This document shows positions 33,688 through 42,886 of a stretch of DNA of 64,000 nucleotides, piece by piece. The notes under the pieces are model-generated. The model saw only the letters and a program-made list of their open reading frames with translations, did no database searches and was not told the origin of the DNA. The position numbers and the translations under genes were made by a program. Position 1 is the first letter of the stretch. Each line of letters opens with the position of its first letter. The DNA is from Croceicoccus sp. YJ47 (GTDB lineage Bacteria > Pseudomonadota > Alphaproteobacteria > Sphingomonadales > Sphingomonadaceae): assembly GCF_016745095.1 (NCBI RefSeq), contig NZ_CP067087.1, positions 934,501 through 998,500 of the forward strand. The letters run 5' to 3'.

Positions 33688-34505
33688 CGCGTCACTGGTT
33701 TTCCGGCGAGCTGGAAACGGTCGCGAGCTATTGGCGTGTCTATCGTCGTGACGGGGTGACGCTGGGCTTCACCTCGCATGACCGGGATCTTCTCATCGAC
33801 GATATTCGACACCGTAGCGCGCCCGGTATGGTGCCATCGGCAATCCGCATGACCGCGCAACTCGACCCGGACAGTGCCGAAGTTCAGGGCGCACTCGATC
33901 ACCGGGCGATCACTGGCAGCGATCTCGTCGCTGGCCGTTACGACGATGCCAGGGTCGAAATCGGGATCGTCGATTGGGAAAATCTGGAACACGAAATTCT
34001 CTTTTCCGGCATGATCGGGCGGGTTGCGCGCGATGGGGAAGCATTCGAGGCCGAACTGACATCGAGCAAGGCCCGTTTGGCGATCGATCCCATCCCGCGG
34101 ACAAGTCCGACATGTCGGGCGCTTTTCTGCGGTCCTGGCTGCAATCTTTCGAGTGCACGTCATAGCCACGAAACAAAGATCGTGGCGGTCGATAGCAGCC
34201 AGAATTCCGTTTCCATATCCGGCCAGTTGACCGCCGCGGACTTTCTCGATGGCACACTGCGATGGCTGGATGGCAATGCGGTAAGAGTCGTTCATCGGGT
34301 CATCGCCGTCGATGGTGGCAGGCTTTTGCTTGACCCCGACATCCCGGACGACATCGGCCCGGGGGCACGCGCGCTTTTGCGCGAAGGCTGTGATCATCGG
34401 CTCGAAACCTGCGCCGAAAGATTTGGCAACGCCATCAATTTTCGGGGCGAGCCGTTTCTTCCAGGTAACGATCTGCTCACGCGCTATCCGGTCCCGGGAT
34501 CGTGA
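33684..34505 (+). CDS. DUF2163 tail hub protein (GTA g13)
   Basis: 273 residues. DUF2163 signature: VASYWRVYRRDGVTLGFTSHDRDL near the start and the cysteine-bearing CDHRLETCAERFGNAINFRGEPFLPG at the end; CRALFCGPGCNL adds further cysteines. The Rhodobacter homologue binds an iron-sulfur cluster through such cysteines in the tail baseplate; the same is plausible here. Coupled by 4-nt overlaps on both sides. Confidence 0.9.
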   Translation: MTRHWFSGELETVASYWRVYRRDGVTLGFTSHDRDLLIDDIRHRSAPGMVPSAIRMTAQLDPDSAEVQGALDHRAITGSDLVAGRYDDARVEIGIVDWENLEHEILFSGMIGRVARDGEAFEAELTSSKARLAIDPIPRTSPTCRALFCGPGCNLSSARHSHETKIVAVDSSQNSVSISGQLTAADFLDGTLRWLDGNAVRVVHRVIAVDGGRLLLDPDIPDDIGPGARALLREGCDHRLETCAERFGNAINFRGEPFLPGNDLLTRYPVPGS

Positions 34506-34900
34506 TCGGCGAACAGCTTGCGCATGCCGCGATGCAGTTTTTGGACGCCCCGTTTCGTATTCACGGGCGCGATCCGGCCACCGGGCTCGATTGCATCGGG
34601 CTGCTCCACGCCTCGCTTTCGGCGGTCGGAAGGGCGGCGCAACTGCCCGTGGGGTACAGGCTGCGAAACGACGATGTCGAATGCTATCTCGGCTATGCGG
34701 AGAAATGCGGATTAAGGCCCGCGGACGGAGACACGCCGGGCGACGTCGTTCTGGCCTGGGTTCATCGCATGCAGCCCCACGTGGCAATCCGCGGCTTTGG
34801 CCCTGATTTCATTCACGCGCACGCAGGTTTGCGCAGGATCGTTGCCGTCCCGATCGATCAGGGGTGGCGCATAGCCCATCGTTGGCGCCTTTCCCGATAA
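34502..34900 (+). CDS. NlpC/P60-type peptidoglycan peptidase (GTA g14)
   Basis: 132 residues starting with GTG at 34502 (GTGA overlap). The catalytic cysteine is Cys31 in GLDCIGLLHA, and the histidine lies in MQPHVAIRG, the NlpC/P60 dyad. It probably cuts the recipient's wall peptides when DNA enters the cell. Compact with no signal peptide, as in tail-borne enzymes. Confidence 0.9.
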   Translation: MIGEQLAHAAMQFLDAPFRIHGRDPATGLDCIGLLHASLSAVGRAAQLPVGYRLRNDDVECYLGYAEKCGLRPADGDTPGDVVLAWVHRMQPHVAIRGFGPDFIHAHAGLRRIVAVPIDQGWRIAHRWRLSR

Positions 34901-34916
34901 CGAAGGAGAACGAAAG

Positions 34917-37106
34917 ATGGCTACATTGGTACTGACGGCCGTCGGCACGGCTCTTGGCGGTCCGCTGGGTGGGGCGCTTGGGGCTTTGGCCGGGCGGTCC
35001 GTCGATCAGGCGATCATCGGCACGCCTTCGCGGGAGGGGCCGAGGCTCAAGGACCTTTCGGTCACGATGTCGAGCTATGGCCAGCCGCTGTCGCGCATTT
35101 TCGGCACGGTGCGCACTGCCGGAACGATCATCTGGGCGACCGACCTCGTCGAACGCAAGGAAAGCACCGGCGGCAGCAAGGGACAACCGGGAGTGACGAG
35201 CTATTCCTACTCGGTGTCGCTCGCCATCGCCCTGTCGAGCGCGCCGATCGAGGCGGTCGGGCGGATCTGGGCCGATGGCAATCTGCTGCGCGGCAGCGCG
35301 GGCGATCTGAAAGTCGGCGGGGGCATGCGGCTCTATCGCGGATATGGGGATCAGCCGCTCGACCCACTTATTGCGAGCGACCGGGGAAGCGGCCGCACGC
35401 CAGCCTTTCGCAACATTGCCTATGTCGTGTTCGAGGATCTCGATCTTTCCGAATTCGGAAACCGCATTCCAGCGCTCACGTTCGAAGTCATCGAACGTGG
35501 CGGCGATATCCGGCTGATTGATATGATCGGCGGTGCTTCGGTAGAGGTGAGTGTGAAATTGCCGGGACTGAGTGGATTCAGTCACGAAGCGGGTTCGTAC
35601 GCCGCACTTCTCGAGGAACTATCGACTGCCTATCCCCTTGCCTGCGATACCCGTAATGAAACGCTCGCTCTCGTCGATACGACCCCCGATGGTTCGCGAA
35701 CACCTGTTGTCCTGCCGCCGACCGCTATGGGCGCCGACGACGATTTCGGGCGGCGGACCGGCATCTCGCGTCAGCGGGCGGCAAAGTCGGACCGCACGCA
35801 AATCGCTCTTCGCTATTATGACAAGGACCGCGATTACCAGCCAGGCCTCCAACGCAGCGGAGGCCGAACGGTGGTCCAGGGGCCACAAACGATCGAATTT
35901 CCTGCCACGATGCGCGCAAACGATGCACGACGGCTTGCCGACCGAATTGCCGCGCGGAGCGATGCACGCCGCGAAACGATGGCCTATCGGATCGCAACGA
36001 TACATCCCGATATTCGGCCAGGCGCGCATGTCATCGTGCCCGGTGAGCGAGGGCTCTGGCAGGTTCTTTCGTGGGAATGGCGGGAAAGCGGCATCGAACT
36101 GGAGCTTGAGGCCCTTCGCACGGTCGGTCAGATTGGAAACATGCCGACCGGCGCGACCGGACAGGGAAATCCGCCGGTTGACCGGATCGGCGGATCGACA
36201 TCCCTGGCTGTGTTCGAGCTTCCCTGGGATGGCGTAGGGGCGTCCGACGTACCGACGGGATACGCTGCGACATCGTCCGATGCGGTGGGGTGGACCGGCG
36301 CTGCACTCTACAAAAAAACGGGTGTCGGCGCGCTCGCATACGTTCGGCCGGCGCTGCGCAGCCGCGCGGTGATCGGGACGCTGACAACGCGGCTACGCGC
36401 CGCCTCCCCCCACATCGTTGACCGGCATGGCGGCGTGGTCATCGAATTGCTGCCAAGCGACCAGGCACTTGTTGATTGTGACATGGCGTCGCTTGCCAAC
36501 GGTGCCAATCGTGCCCGAATCGGATCGGAAATCGTCCAGTTCGCAAAAGCGACCGCCCTTGGTGATGGGCGTTGGCGGATCGACCAACTTCTCCGGGGCC
36601 GCGGCGGCACCGAAGCCGAAATTGCCGACCACGAACCGGGAACACAATTCGTTCTTCTGGATGAGCGGCTGACCCCGCTTCCACCATCCGCAATCGACAA
36701 CCCGGTGCCAGATGCGATCGTGGCACTCGGCAATTCGGATCCGGAGCCGGTGGTGGCACCGATCGAAAATGCGGGCCTTTCGCTGCGGCCGCTTGTCCCC
36801 GTTCATGGCCGCGCCGAAACATTCGCCGATGGCTCGATCTTAGTGAACTGGGTTCGCCGGGCACGAGGCGGATGGCAATGGCTTAATCAGGTCGAAACAC
36901 CCTTGAACGAGGTGAGCGAGGCATACGAAATCTCGGCGCGAACAGCACAGGGCGAAACTCTTTTCTGGGAAACCAAGACATCCAGCCTTCTGATTTCACC
37001 GCTCGACGCCAAGCGGCTTGCGCCCCTCAGGACGATCGAAATTCGACAGCGTGGACGCGTTTCGTTGTCGCTTCCCCTCGTGCTCGCATTGCCCGCCGTA
37101 CTTTGA
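34917..37106 (+). CDS. Tail tip / host-contact protein (GTA g15, without TIM barrel)
   Basis: 729 residues. An N-terminal glycine-rich hydrophobic stretch (GTALGGPLGGALGALAGR) is followed by GQPLSRIFGTVRTAGTIIWA, the start typical of GTA/phage tail proteins, then Phage-tail_3-like (RGGDIRLIDMIGGASVE; RQRAAKSDRTQIALRYYD) and C-terminal beta domains including QLLRGRGGTEAEIADH. RcGTA g15 is about 1300 residues and carries a TIM barrel; this protein is little over half as long and I see no such domain, so the missing part may be in the g12 fusion. Confidence 0.85.
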   Translation: MATLVLTAVGTALGGPLGGALGALAGRSVDQAIIGTPSREGPRLKDLSVTMSSYGQPLSRIFGTVRTAGTIIWATDLVERKESTGGSKGQPGVTSYSYSVSLAIALSSAPIEAVGRIWADGNLLRGSAGDLKVGGGMRLYRGYGDQPLDPLIASDRGSGRTPAFRNIAYVVFEDLDLSEFGNRIPALTFEVIERGGDIRLIDMIGGASVEVSVKLPGLSGFSHEAGSYAALLEELSTAYPLACDTRNETLALVDTTPDGSRTPVVLPPTAMGADDDFGRRTGISRQRAAKSDRTQIALRYYDKDRDYQPGLQRSGGRTVVQGPQTIEFPATMRANDARRLADRIAARSDARRETMAYRIATIHPDIRPGAHVIVPGERGLWQVLSWEWRESGIELELEALRTVGQIGNMPTGATGQGNPPVDRIGGSTSLAVFELPWDGVGASDVPTGYAATSSDAVGWTGAALYKKTGVGALAYVRPALRSRAVIGTLTTRLRAASPHIVDRHGGVVIELLPSDQALVDCDMASLANGANRARIGSEIVQFAKATALGDGRWRIDQLLRGRGGTEAEIADHEPGTQFVLLDERLTPLPPSAIDNPVPDAIVALGNSDPEPVVAPIENAGLSLRPLVPVHGRAETFADGSILVNWVRRARGGWQWLNQVETPLNEVSEAYEISARTAQGETLFWETKTSSLLISPLDAKRLAPLRTIEIRQRGRVSLSLPLVLALPAVL

Positions 37107-37124
37107 ATTTGAAAGGAATATCCC

Positions 37125-37598
37125 ATGACCGACCCGGTGACATTCGATGAAAGCACCCCGCGTTTTGCCTTTCCCATGCTCTATGCCGCGCAGGCGCAAA
37201 AGGAATATTTCGTCAATGAAGCGCTTTCGCGGGTCGATGCCCTGATCCAATGCGTGGTGGAGGGAATTGCCTCCAGCGAACCGGCAGCGCCGCAGAATGG
37301 GCAGAACTGGATCGTAGCCGATGCAGCGAGCGGAGCGTTTCAGGGGCAGGACGGAAAGATCGCGTGCCGTCAGCAAGGACAGTGGCTTTTCGCCGCGCCA
37401 AACCCGGCCATGCTCGTATTCGATCGCACCCTTGGCAAGCAGCGCCGGTTCGACGGAGAATGGATTTTTGCCCAGGAAGTCGAACTGCCTACCGGTGGCT
37501 CGATTATCGACAACGAAGCCCGGAGCGCCGTCGCCGCGCTTCGCGAAGCGATGGTCCGTGCGGGCATTCTGACCGGTGCGGAAGAAAATGTACCCTGA
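37125..37598 (+). CDS. DUF2793 protein, end of the GTA cluster
   Basis: 157 residues with the DUF2793 pattern: FAFPMLYAAQAQKEYFVNEALSRVDALI, the WIVADAASGAFQGQDGKIAC segment and IIDNEARSAVAALREAM. It is the usual last gene of RcGTA-like clusters in this group and likely a tail fibre or receptor-binding accessory. AAAGGAATATCCC precedes the ATG. The next gene has its own promoter. Confidence 0.82.
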   Translation: MTDPVTFDESTPRFAFPMLYAAQAQKEYFVNEALSRVDALIQCVVEGIASSEPAAPQNGQNWIVADAASGAFQGQDGKIACRQQGQWLFAAPNPAMLVFDRTLGKQRRFDGEWIFAQEVELPTGGSIIDNEARSAVAALREAMVRAGILTGAEENVP

Positions 37599-37736
37599 CG
37601 GGAACGAAGCGCCAGATCGTTGGTTTTGCCCGATAACGTGAGGGTAGAATTTAAGCCTATTGTCGAAGTGACCGCCCTGAGAACTTGGTGATGCGCAAAT
37701 GCAACGCATTACAATTCTTCGGCGCTTGCGTGCGTT

Positions 37737-37742
37737 TATAAT
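37737..37742 (+). promoter_or_regulatory. -10 element of the OmpA-family gene
   Basis: A perfect TATAAT in the 204-bp gap, 61 bp upstream of the start. The -35 region 16-17 nt upstream reads ATTCTTC and is weak. A strong -10 fits an abundant outer-membrane protein. Confidence 0.55.
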
Positions 37743-37802
37743 GGACGATAGAAGCTGCATCGTGGCCTCTATCAATAGTTTGGATAATAAGGGGAAACGC
37801 TT

Positions 37803-38918
37803 ATGCGTAAACTCGTAATAGGCATGGCAATGGCCTCGACAGTCATCGCCTCGCCGGCTTTTGCCCGCGACAATGCATGGTATGTCGAACTGAATGCCGG
37901 TCCGATGATCGTCGAAGACATGGACTTCGACATTGGTGCCGTTGATAACGCGGCCAGTGCCGATTTCGAATATGGCGGTGATTTCGGTGGCGCAGTCGGT
38001 TACGACTTCGGCATGTTCCGTCTCGAAGCGGAAGGCGCCTACAAGAAGGCCGACATTGACGAACTGGAATCGAATTCCTCGATCCCGAGCTTTGGCAATG
38101 ACGACTTCGTGAATGGCGTTTTCGACGCCAACGGTTCGGTCGACGTGCTGTCGTTCATGCTGAACGGCATGGTCGATTTCGGCGATGACGATGGCCTTCA
38201 AGGCTTCGTCGGCGGCGGTGCTGGCGTTGGTCGTCTGGATGTGGACGGCACGCTTAACAACAACGGCCCCGGCTTCCTCGACGACTCCGACACGCGTTTC
38301 GCATGGCAGGCAATCGCCGGTGTGCGTGCCGCTCTGACTGAAACGATCGACGTCGGCCTGAAGTATCGTTACTTCAACCTTGACGGCGCCGATTTCATCG
38401 ACAGCGTTGGTCGCGACACGTCGGGTGATTTCACCTCGCACTCGCTGCTTGGCACGCTGACCTTCAACTTCGGCATGGCGCCGCCGCCGGCTCCGGTCGC
38501 ACCCCCGCCGCCCCCGCCGCCCCCGCCGCCGCCCCCGCCGCCCCCGCCGCCGGCTCCGGTCGCGGAATGCAACACCGGCCCCTATATCGTGTTCTTCGAT
38601 TGGGATTCGGCCTAGGTTACGCCGGAAGCAGCGACCATTCTCGACAGCGCGATCAATGCCTATGGCAATTGCAACCGCGTTCCGATCATGCTGGCTGGCT
38701 ACACCGACCGTTCGGGTACGGTGCAGTACAACCAGGGTCTTTCGGAGCGTCGTAACCAGTCGGTTCGCTCGTACCTCACGGCACGCAGCATTCCGGGTAC
38801 CGCAATCACCAGCCAGGCGTTTGGTGAGGCCAACCCGCGTGTTCCTACTGCGGACGGTGTCCGTGAACTTCAGAACCGCCGGGTGGAAATCACCTACGGT
38901 CCGGGTTCGGGCATGTAA
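37803..38918 (+). pseudogene. OmpA-family outer-membrane protein, interrupted by an in-frame TAG
   Basis: The full frame would encode 371 residues: signal peptide (MASTVIASPAFA), an eight-stranded beta-barrel, a run of 17 prolines, and an OmpA peptidoglycan-binding domain. Codon 271 (38613-38615) is TAG directly after FFDWDSA, where homologues have glutamate (SAEVTPEA), so a single G-to-T change of GAG explains it. The frame downstream is intact to 38918, with the OmpA signatures GYTDRSG, NQGLSERRNQSV and NRRVEI. As written, the product is a barrel with a proline linker and no wall-binding domain. It may be a true nonsense mutation, a sequencing error, or be read through by suppression. Confidence 0.85.
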
Positions 38919-38942
38919 GCAGCCGATCACCATCGGTAAAAG

Positions 38943-38972
38943 AAAGGGGCCGGAGAAATCCGGCCCCTTTTT
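38943..38972. terminator. Bidirectional terminator between ompA and queC
   Basis: AAAGGGGCCGGA (38943-38954), loop GAAA, TCCGGCCCCTTT (38959-38970), with T-runs on both strands. It serves the OmpA gene rightwards and queC leftwards. Confidence 0.9.
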
Positions 38973-38978
38973 CGTTTT

Positions 38979-39671
38979 CTAATCAGGATAATCGAGAGGG
39001 TCTTCGGCTCCTATCTTTCGAAATCCATCTCTCCGCAAACGACAACTGTCGCATAGCCCACACGGCCTGCCATCGGAACGCGGGTCATAACACGACCAAC
39101 TCATCGCCGGGTCGAGCCCAAGGCGCAATGCCTCCGCTGCGATCTCGTCCTTTCCCAAGTGCTGAAGGGGGGCCTGAATGCGAAAACGGCTCCCCTCTGC
39201 CCCCGCCTTTGTCGCAAGATTGGCGATGTCTTGAAACGCGGAGATAAATTCCGGTCGACAATCGGGATATCCGGAATAATCCAGAGCATTCACGCCTATA
39301 AAAATGTCCTCCGCTCCGATCGTCTCCGCCCAGGCAAGGGTGAGCGACAAAAAGACAAGGTTTCGAGCCTGCACATAGGTCACGGGGATCGTATCGCCGA
39401 GGCCGTCCTTTGGCACCGCGATGTCATCGGTAAGCGCAGAGCCCCCAAAAACACTCAGATCCAACGGTAGGATACAATGGCGGGTCGCGCCCAGTGACTG
39501 GGCGATCCGCGCAGCACTTTGCAGTTCCCGCCTGTGCCTCTGATTATAATCTATAGTGAGAGCATTGATGGCATAGCCACGCTCTTTCGCGATGCCCGCC
39601 GACACCATGGAATCTAGCCCGCCTGACAGCAGGACGACCGCAGGCTTTCGACTTCCGTTGTTTTCAGTCAT
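38979..39671 (-). CDS. queC: 7-cyano-7-deazaguanine synthase QueC
   Basis: 230 residues. The PP-loop SGGLDS is at residues 16-21, with ALTIDYNQRHRREL and GVNALDYSGYPDCRPEF further on, and the C-terminal zinc site CGLCDSCRLRRDGF. It makes preQ0, the precursor of queuosine in tRNA, from 7-carboxy-7-deazaguanine and ammonia with ATP. No other queuosine genes are adjacent. Confidence 0.96.
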   Translation of the reverse strand: MTENNGSRKPAVVLLSGGLDSMVSAGIAKERGYAINALTIDYNQRHRRELQSAARIAQSLGATRHCILPLDLSVFGGSALTDDIAVPKDGLGDTIPVTYVQARNLVFLSLTLAWAETIGAEDIFIGVNALDYSGYPDCRPEFISAFQDIANLATKAGAEGSRFRIQAPLQHLGKDEIAAEALRLGLDPAMSWSCYDPRSDGRPCGLCDSCRLRRDGFRKIGAEDPLDYPD

Positions 39672-39715
39672 TCCAAATCGCTACCGTTCGACACCATGCC
39701 ATGCAAGCGGGGGCG

Positions 39716-40618
39716 TCAAACTTCGATCCGGAACACCTTCGAACAAAACGCGCAGTCGACGTGAACCAAGCCATCATCGGCGCGCATCTCGACCCGTTCT
39801 GCTTGTGGAAAGCGCGAAAGCACGTCGATGTAATGTTCGGCCGTGCATCGACATCCACGCATCAAAGCGGGCATGGGCTCGATGCGTATCTCGCTCTCTT
39901 CGTGGAACAGGCGCCACAAGATCTGCTCGATCGTCAGCGATGGATCGACCAGCTCGGAATGCCGGACGCTCCCACCCATGACCGCGATATGTTCCCAGTC
40001 CGGGTGATCCATCTTCACGTGGAGTCGCTCGCGGCCTTCTTCGCCCTGCGGCAAATGCTGAATCAGCAATCCGCCGGCGATGCAATGGGTGCCATCGAAA
40101 CGGACCGCCACGCGCATGATCGTCGGGACTTGCTCCGACTGTCGGAAATAACTCTCGCACGCCTGAGCAAGGTCGGTCCCGTCCAGAGGCACGATACCTT
40201 GATAGCGCTGCTTCTTTTCGGCCAGATCGAACGTCATCGCCAGATGCGCATCTTTACCGAAAAGATCGCGGAGCGCCGTATTCGAACCATGCGCCGCGAG
40301 CCTTTCCGCGTCGTATTTGACGTAACCGCGCACGGCCCCATCACGGTAATCGCATACCAGCAGGTCGATCAGTCCCGACGCCGACTGTGCCTGCATGGTC
40401 AGCTGACCGCCTTCCCCTTTAAGAAGCGACCCCATGAGAGCGGTCAGGATCAGGGCTTCTGCAAGAAGGTGCCGAATCGGTAGCGGATAATCATGCGCCG
40501 AAAGGATTGTGTCCAGAACCGGCCCCATCCGGACACAACGGCCGCGAGCGTCCCGATCGGGAATCGAAAACGCGACGAGCGAATCGAAAACAGATTCCGG
40601 CATTTCGATTTCAGTCAC
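39716..40618 (-). CDS. hslO: Hsp33-family redox chaperone
   Basis: 300 residues if the GTG at 40618 is used, which overlaps the argF stop as GTGA; alternatives are a GTG at 40636 and an ATG at 40603. The C-terminal zinc switch CRC...CAFC is present ([19 protein letters not shown]), as is the core ETVLSAHDYP-like segment ([11 protein letters not shown]). Oxidation releases zinc and turns the protein into a holdase chaperone. It is the last gene of argD-argF-hslO, an order common in alphaproteobacteria. Confidence 0.92.
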   Translation of the reverse strand: MTEIEMPESVFDSLVAFSIPDRDARGRCVRMGPVLDTILSAHDYPLPIRHLLAEALILTALMGSLLKGEGGQLTMQAQSASGLIDLLVCDYRDGAVRGYVKYDAERLAAHGSNTALRDLFGKDAHLAMTFDLAEKKQRYQGIVPLDGTDLAQACESYFRQSEQVPTIMRVAVRFDGTHCIAGGLLIQHLPQGEEGRERLHVKMDHPDWEHIAVMGGSVRHSELVDPSLTIEQILWRLFHEESEIRIEPMPALMRGCRCTAEHYIDVLSRFPQAERVEMRADDGLVHVDCAFCSKVFRIEV

Positions 40619-41544
40619 AACTGCCCCAACGCCCACAGTAGGATCGACTTTTGTGCGTGCAGTCTGTTTTCAGCCTCGTCCCATACCCAGGACCGCTCGC
40701 TTTCGAAGACGTCCTGCGTCACCTCGTCGCCGACATGGGCTGGCAGACAGTGCAGAAATCCCGCATCGGTCTTTGCGTAGCCCATGAGTTCAGCGTTGAC
40801 CTGATAGGGCTGCATCGCCGCGATCTTTTCATCGGCCATCGCCTGCCCCATGGATACCCAAGTATCGGTGACAAGAATATCTGCATCCCGAGCCGCGGCG
40901 CGTGCGTCGGTCATAACATCGATACGCGCACCCCTTTCCCTGGCGAAGGCGAGGAACTCGGCTGACGGGGCGAACCCGTCGGGAACGGCGCACCGCACAT
41001 TGAAGCGCATAAGCCCCGCTGCTTCGAGGATTGAGTGCAGCACGTTATTGCCGTCACCAAACCAGGCTAGCTCCAATCCTTTGAGCGGCTTTCCATGCTC
41101 AACGATGGTCAGCAGATCCGCGACGATCTGACACGGGTGCGATCGATCGGTGAGCCCGTTGATCACCGGAACGGTCGCGTGACGCGCCATTTCCTCAACC
41201 TTTGCATGATCGTCGGTGCGGATCATGATCGCATCGACCATCCGCGACAGCACGCGCGCCGTATCGGCGATACTCTCGCCGCGGCCCAGTTGCATGCTTC
41301 CTGCTTCCATGATCAGCGACGTTCCGCCGAGCTGGCGCATTGCCATATCGAAGGAGACGCGCGTCCGGGTCGAGTTCTTCTCGAAAATCATGGCGAGCGT
41401 GTGCCCCGCCAAGGGCGCATCGGCATCGGGACGCCCCTTCGCCCAGGCGGTCCGGGCGGATTTCCTCGTTTTCGCATCGTCGATCATGCGCGTGATCGCG
41501 TCTGATCCTGCGTCGGACAGATCCAGGAAATGCCGAACACTCAC
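40615..41544 (-). CDS. argF: Ornithine carbamoyltransferase
   Basis: 309 residues. Carbamoyl-phosphate-binding STRTR is at residues 58-62, with HPCQ ([11 protein letters not shown]) and the ornithine-site HCLPAH near the C-terminus. It makes citrulline from ornithine and carbamoyl phosphate in arginine synthesis. Overlaps argD by 4 nt and hslO by 4 nt. Confidence 0.97.
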   Translation of the reverse strand: MSVRHFLDLSDAGSDAITRMIDDAKTRKSARTAWAKGRPDADAPLAGHTLAMIFEKNSTRTRVSFDMAMRQLGGTSLIMEAGSMQLGRGESIADTARVLSRMVDAIMIRTDDHAKVEEMARHATVPVINGLTDRSHPCQIVADLLTIVEHGKPLKGLELAWFGDGNNVLHSILEAAGLMRFNVRCAVPDGFAPSAEFLAFARERGARIDVMTDARAAARDADILVTDTWVSMGQAMADEKIAAMQPYQVNAELMGYAKTDAGFLHCLPAHVGDEVTQDVFESERSWVWDEAENRLHAQKSILLWALGQL

Positions 41545-42719
41545 GGCTTGTAATCCGAAGCGCCGGCAGACAGCTTATCCATGAATTCATCGATATGCGC
41601 GTCTTCGATGACCAGCGGAGGCAGAACCCGGACGACATTTTCACCCGCCGCCACGGTGAGCAGTCCATGATGGTCGCGCAGATGCGCCACGAACGGACGG
41701 CTTTCGACGGTCATCCGCACGCCGAGCATGAGACCCAGCCCCCGCACCTCGCAGAACAGTTCGGGGTAATTGCCGATGAACTGCTCCAGCCGTCCACGCA
41801 GCTTCTGCCCCATCTCGCGGACGTGAACAAGAAATGCATCGTCGGTGACGACATCCATCACCGCACTTCCGGCCGCCATGGCGAGCGGATTGCCGCCGTA
41901 GGTGCTCCCGTGCGTACCGAAGACCATGCCGCGCGCTGCCTTCTCGGTCGCGAGACATGCGCCGAGCGGGAAACCACCGCCGATGCCCTTTGCGGTCGCA
42001 AGAATGTCTGGCTCGATGCCGAATTGTTCGTAGGCATACATCGATCCCGTCCGCGCGACGCCGCACTGCACCTCGTCGAGGATGAGCATCAGGTCGTTCG
42101 CATCCGCAATGTCGCGAAGCCCCTTCAGGAAGGCATGATCCGCGACGCGAATACCGCCCTCCCCCTGCACTGGCTCGACAAGGAACCCGGCCGTATGTGG
42201 CCCGACCGCCGCCTTCGCAGCGTCGAGATCGTTGAATTCGACGTAGCGGAAGCCGGGCAAGAGCGGCTGGAATCCCTTGTGCATTTTTTCCTGATTCGAC
42301 GCACTGATCGTGGCCATCGTCCGCCCGTGGAATGCCATATCGAAGGTGATGATCTCGAATTTTTCGGCGGAACCTTCCGACTGGTGGTAGGCGCGTGCCG
42401 TCTTCATGGCCGTTTCGACCGCCTCGGCACCGGAATTGGTGAAGAACACCGTATCCGCAAAGGTCGCGTCGACCAACTGCCTGGCGAGGCGTTCCCCTTG
42501 CGGGCTGCCGTACAGGTTTGACACGTGCATCAAGGTATCGGCCTGCTTCTGTATCGCGCCAATCAGTCCGGGATGGGAGTGGCCGAGGAGGTTCACCGCG
42601 ATGCCGCTGGCAAAATCGAGGAAGCGCCGGCCATCCTCCGAAACCAGATGGCAATTGTCACCACGCACCGGACGCACGTCGCAGCGCGGATAGACGGGCA
42701 TCAACGGGGTGATCGACAT
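41541..42719 (-). CDS. argD: Acetylornithine aminotransferase
   Basis: 392 residues of class III aminotransferases. The pyridoxal-phosphate lysine lies in [16 protein letters not shown], the aspartate in [16 protein letters not shown], and the substrate-site [14 protein letters not shown] is present. It converts N-acetylglutamate semialdehyde to N-acetylornithine and may also serve lysine synthesis. First gene of the arginine operon; AGGAAG lies 8 nt before the start. Confidence 0.95.
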   Translation of the reverse strand: MSITPLMPVYPRCDVRPVRGDNCHLVSEDGRRFLDFASGIAVNLLGHSHPGLIGAIQKQADTLMHVSNLYGSPQGERLARQLVDATFADTVFFTNSGAEAVETAMKTARAYHQSEGSAEKFEIITFDMAFHGRTMATISASNQEKMHKGFQPLLPGFRYVEFNDLDAAKAAVGPHTAGFLVEPVQGEGGIRVADHAFLKGLRDIADANDLMLILDEVQCGVARTGSMYAYEQFGIEPDILATAKGIGGGFPLGACLATEKAARGMVFGTHGSTYGGNPLAMAAGSAVMDVVTDDAFLVHVREMGQKLRGRLEQFIGNYPELFCEVRGLGLMLGVRMTVESRPFVAHLRDHHGLLTVAAGENVVRVLPPLVIEDAHIDEFMDKLSAGASDYKP

Positions 42720-42803
42720 GACATGGCTTCCTTGTATGATACTGCTGGCTTGTATTCCGATGCCGGACCCGCATCGAGTCCGACAATTTCAGAAACGACA
42801 AAT

Positions 42804-42825
42804 GGCGACACCTGCCGGTGCCGCC
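42804..42825 (-). terminator. Hairpin between the cold-shock gene and argD
   Basis: GGCGACACC (42804-42812) and GGTGCCGCC (42817-42825) form a 9-bp stem with one wobble pair and a TGCC loop; on the minus strand it is followed by ATTTGTCGTTT. It could end the cold-shock transcript, or act in the argD leader since it lies downstream of the argD promoter. The T-run is imperfect. Confidence 0.4.
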
Positions 42826-42834
42826 ATCTGCAAC

Positions 42835-42863
42835 TCTCTAGATTGTCGCAAGCGCGGGGTCAA
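42835..42863 (-). promoter_or_regulatory. Candidate sigma70 promoter of argD-argF-hslO
   Basis: On the minus strand TTGACC (42858-42863) and TAGAGA (42835-42840) are 17 nt apart, about 115 bp upstream of argD. It shares its layout with the tRNA-Gln and GTA promoters. Confidence 0.55.
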
Positions 42864-42886
42864 ACCCTGCACGCAAGCGCTTTCAA

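Larger units (their letters stand above)
23440..37598 (+). mobile_element. RcGTA-like gene transfer agent structural cluster
   Basis: Seventeen rightward genes in the RcGTA order: TerS-like, TerL, portal, DUF6127, protease, capsid, adaptor, a small unknown, DUF3168, tail protein, gp10, chaperone, tape measure, DUF2460 fusion, DUF2163, NlpC/P60, tail tip, DUF2793. Most neighbours overlap by 4 nt. There is no integrase, repressor, replication or lysis gene, no flanking repeat, and the base composition and codon use match the chromosome, all typical of domesticated gene transfer agents rather than a prophage. Differences from Rhodobacter RcGTA are a missing recognisable stopper gene (g7) and moved domains between g12 and g15. 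Confidence 0.88.

Noticed and set aside
23440-37598. Interpretation as an ordinary active prophage
   Set aside because: No integrase, repressor, replication, lysis genes or flanking att repeats were seen, and gene order and families follow RcGTA.
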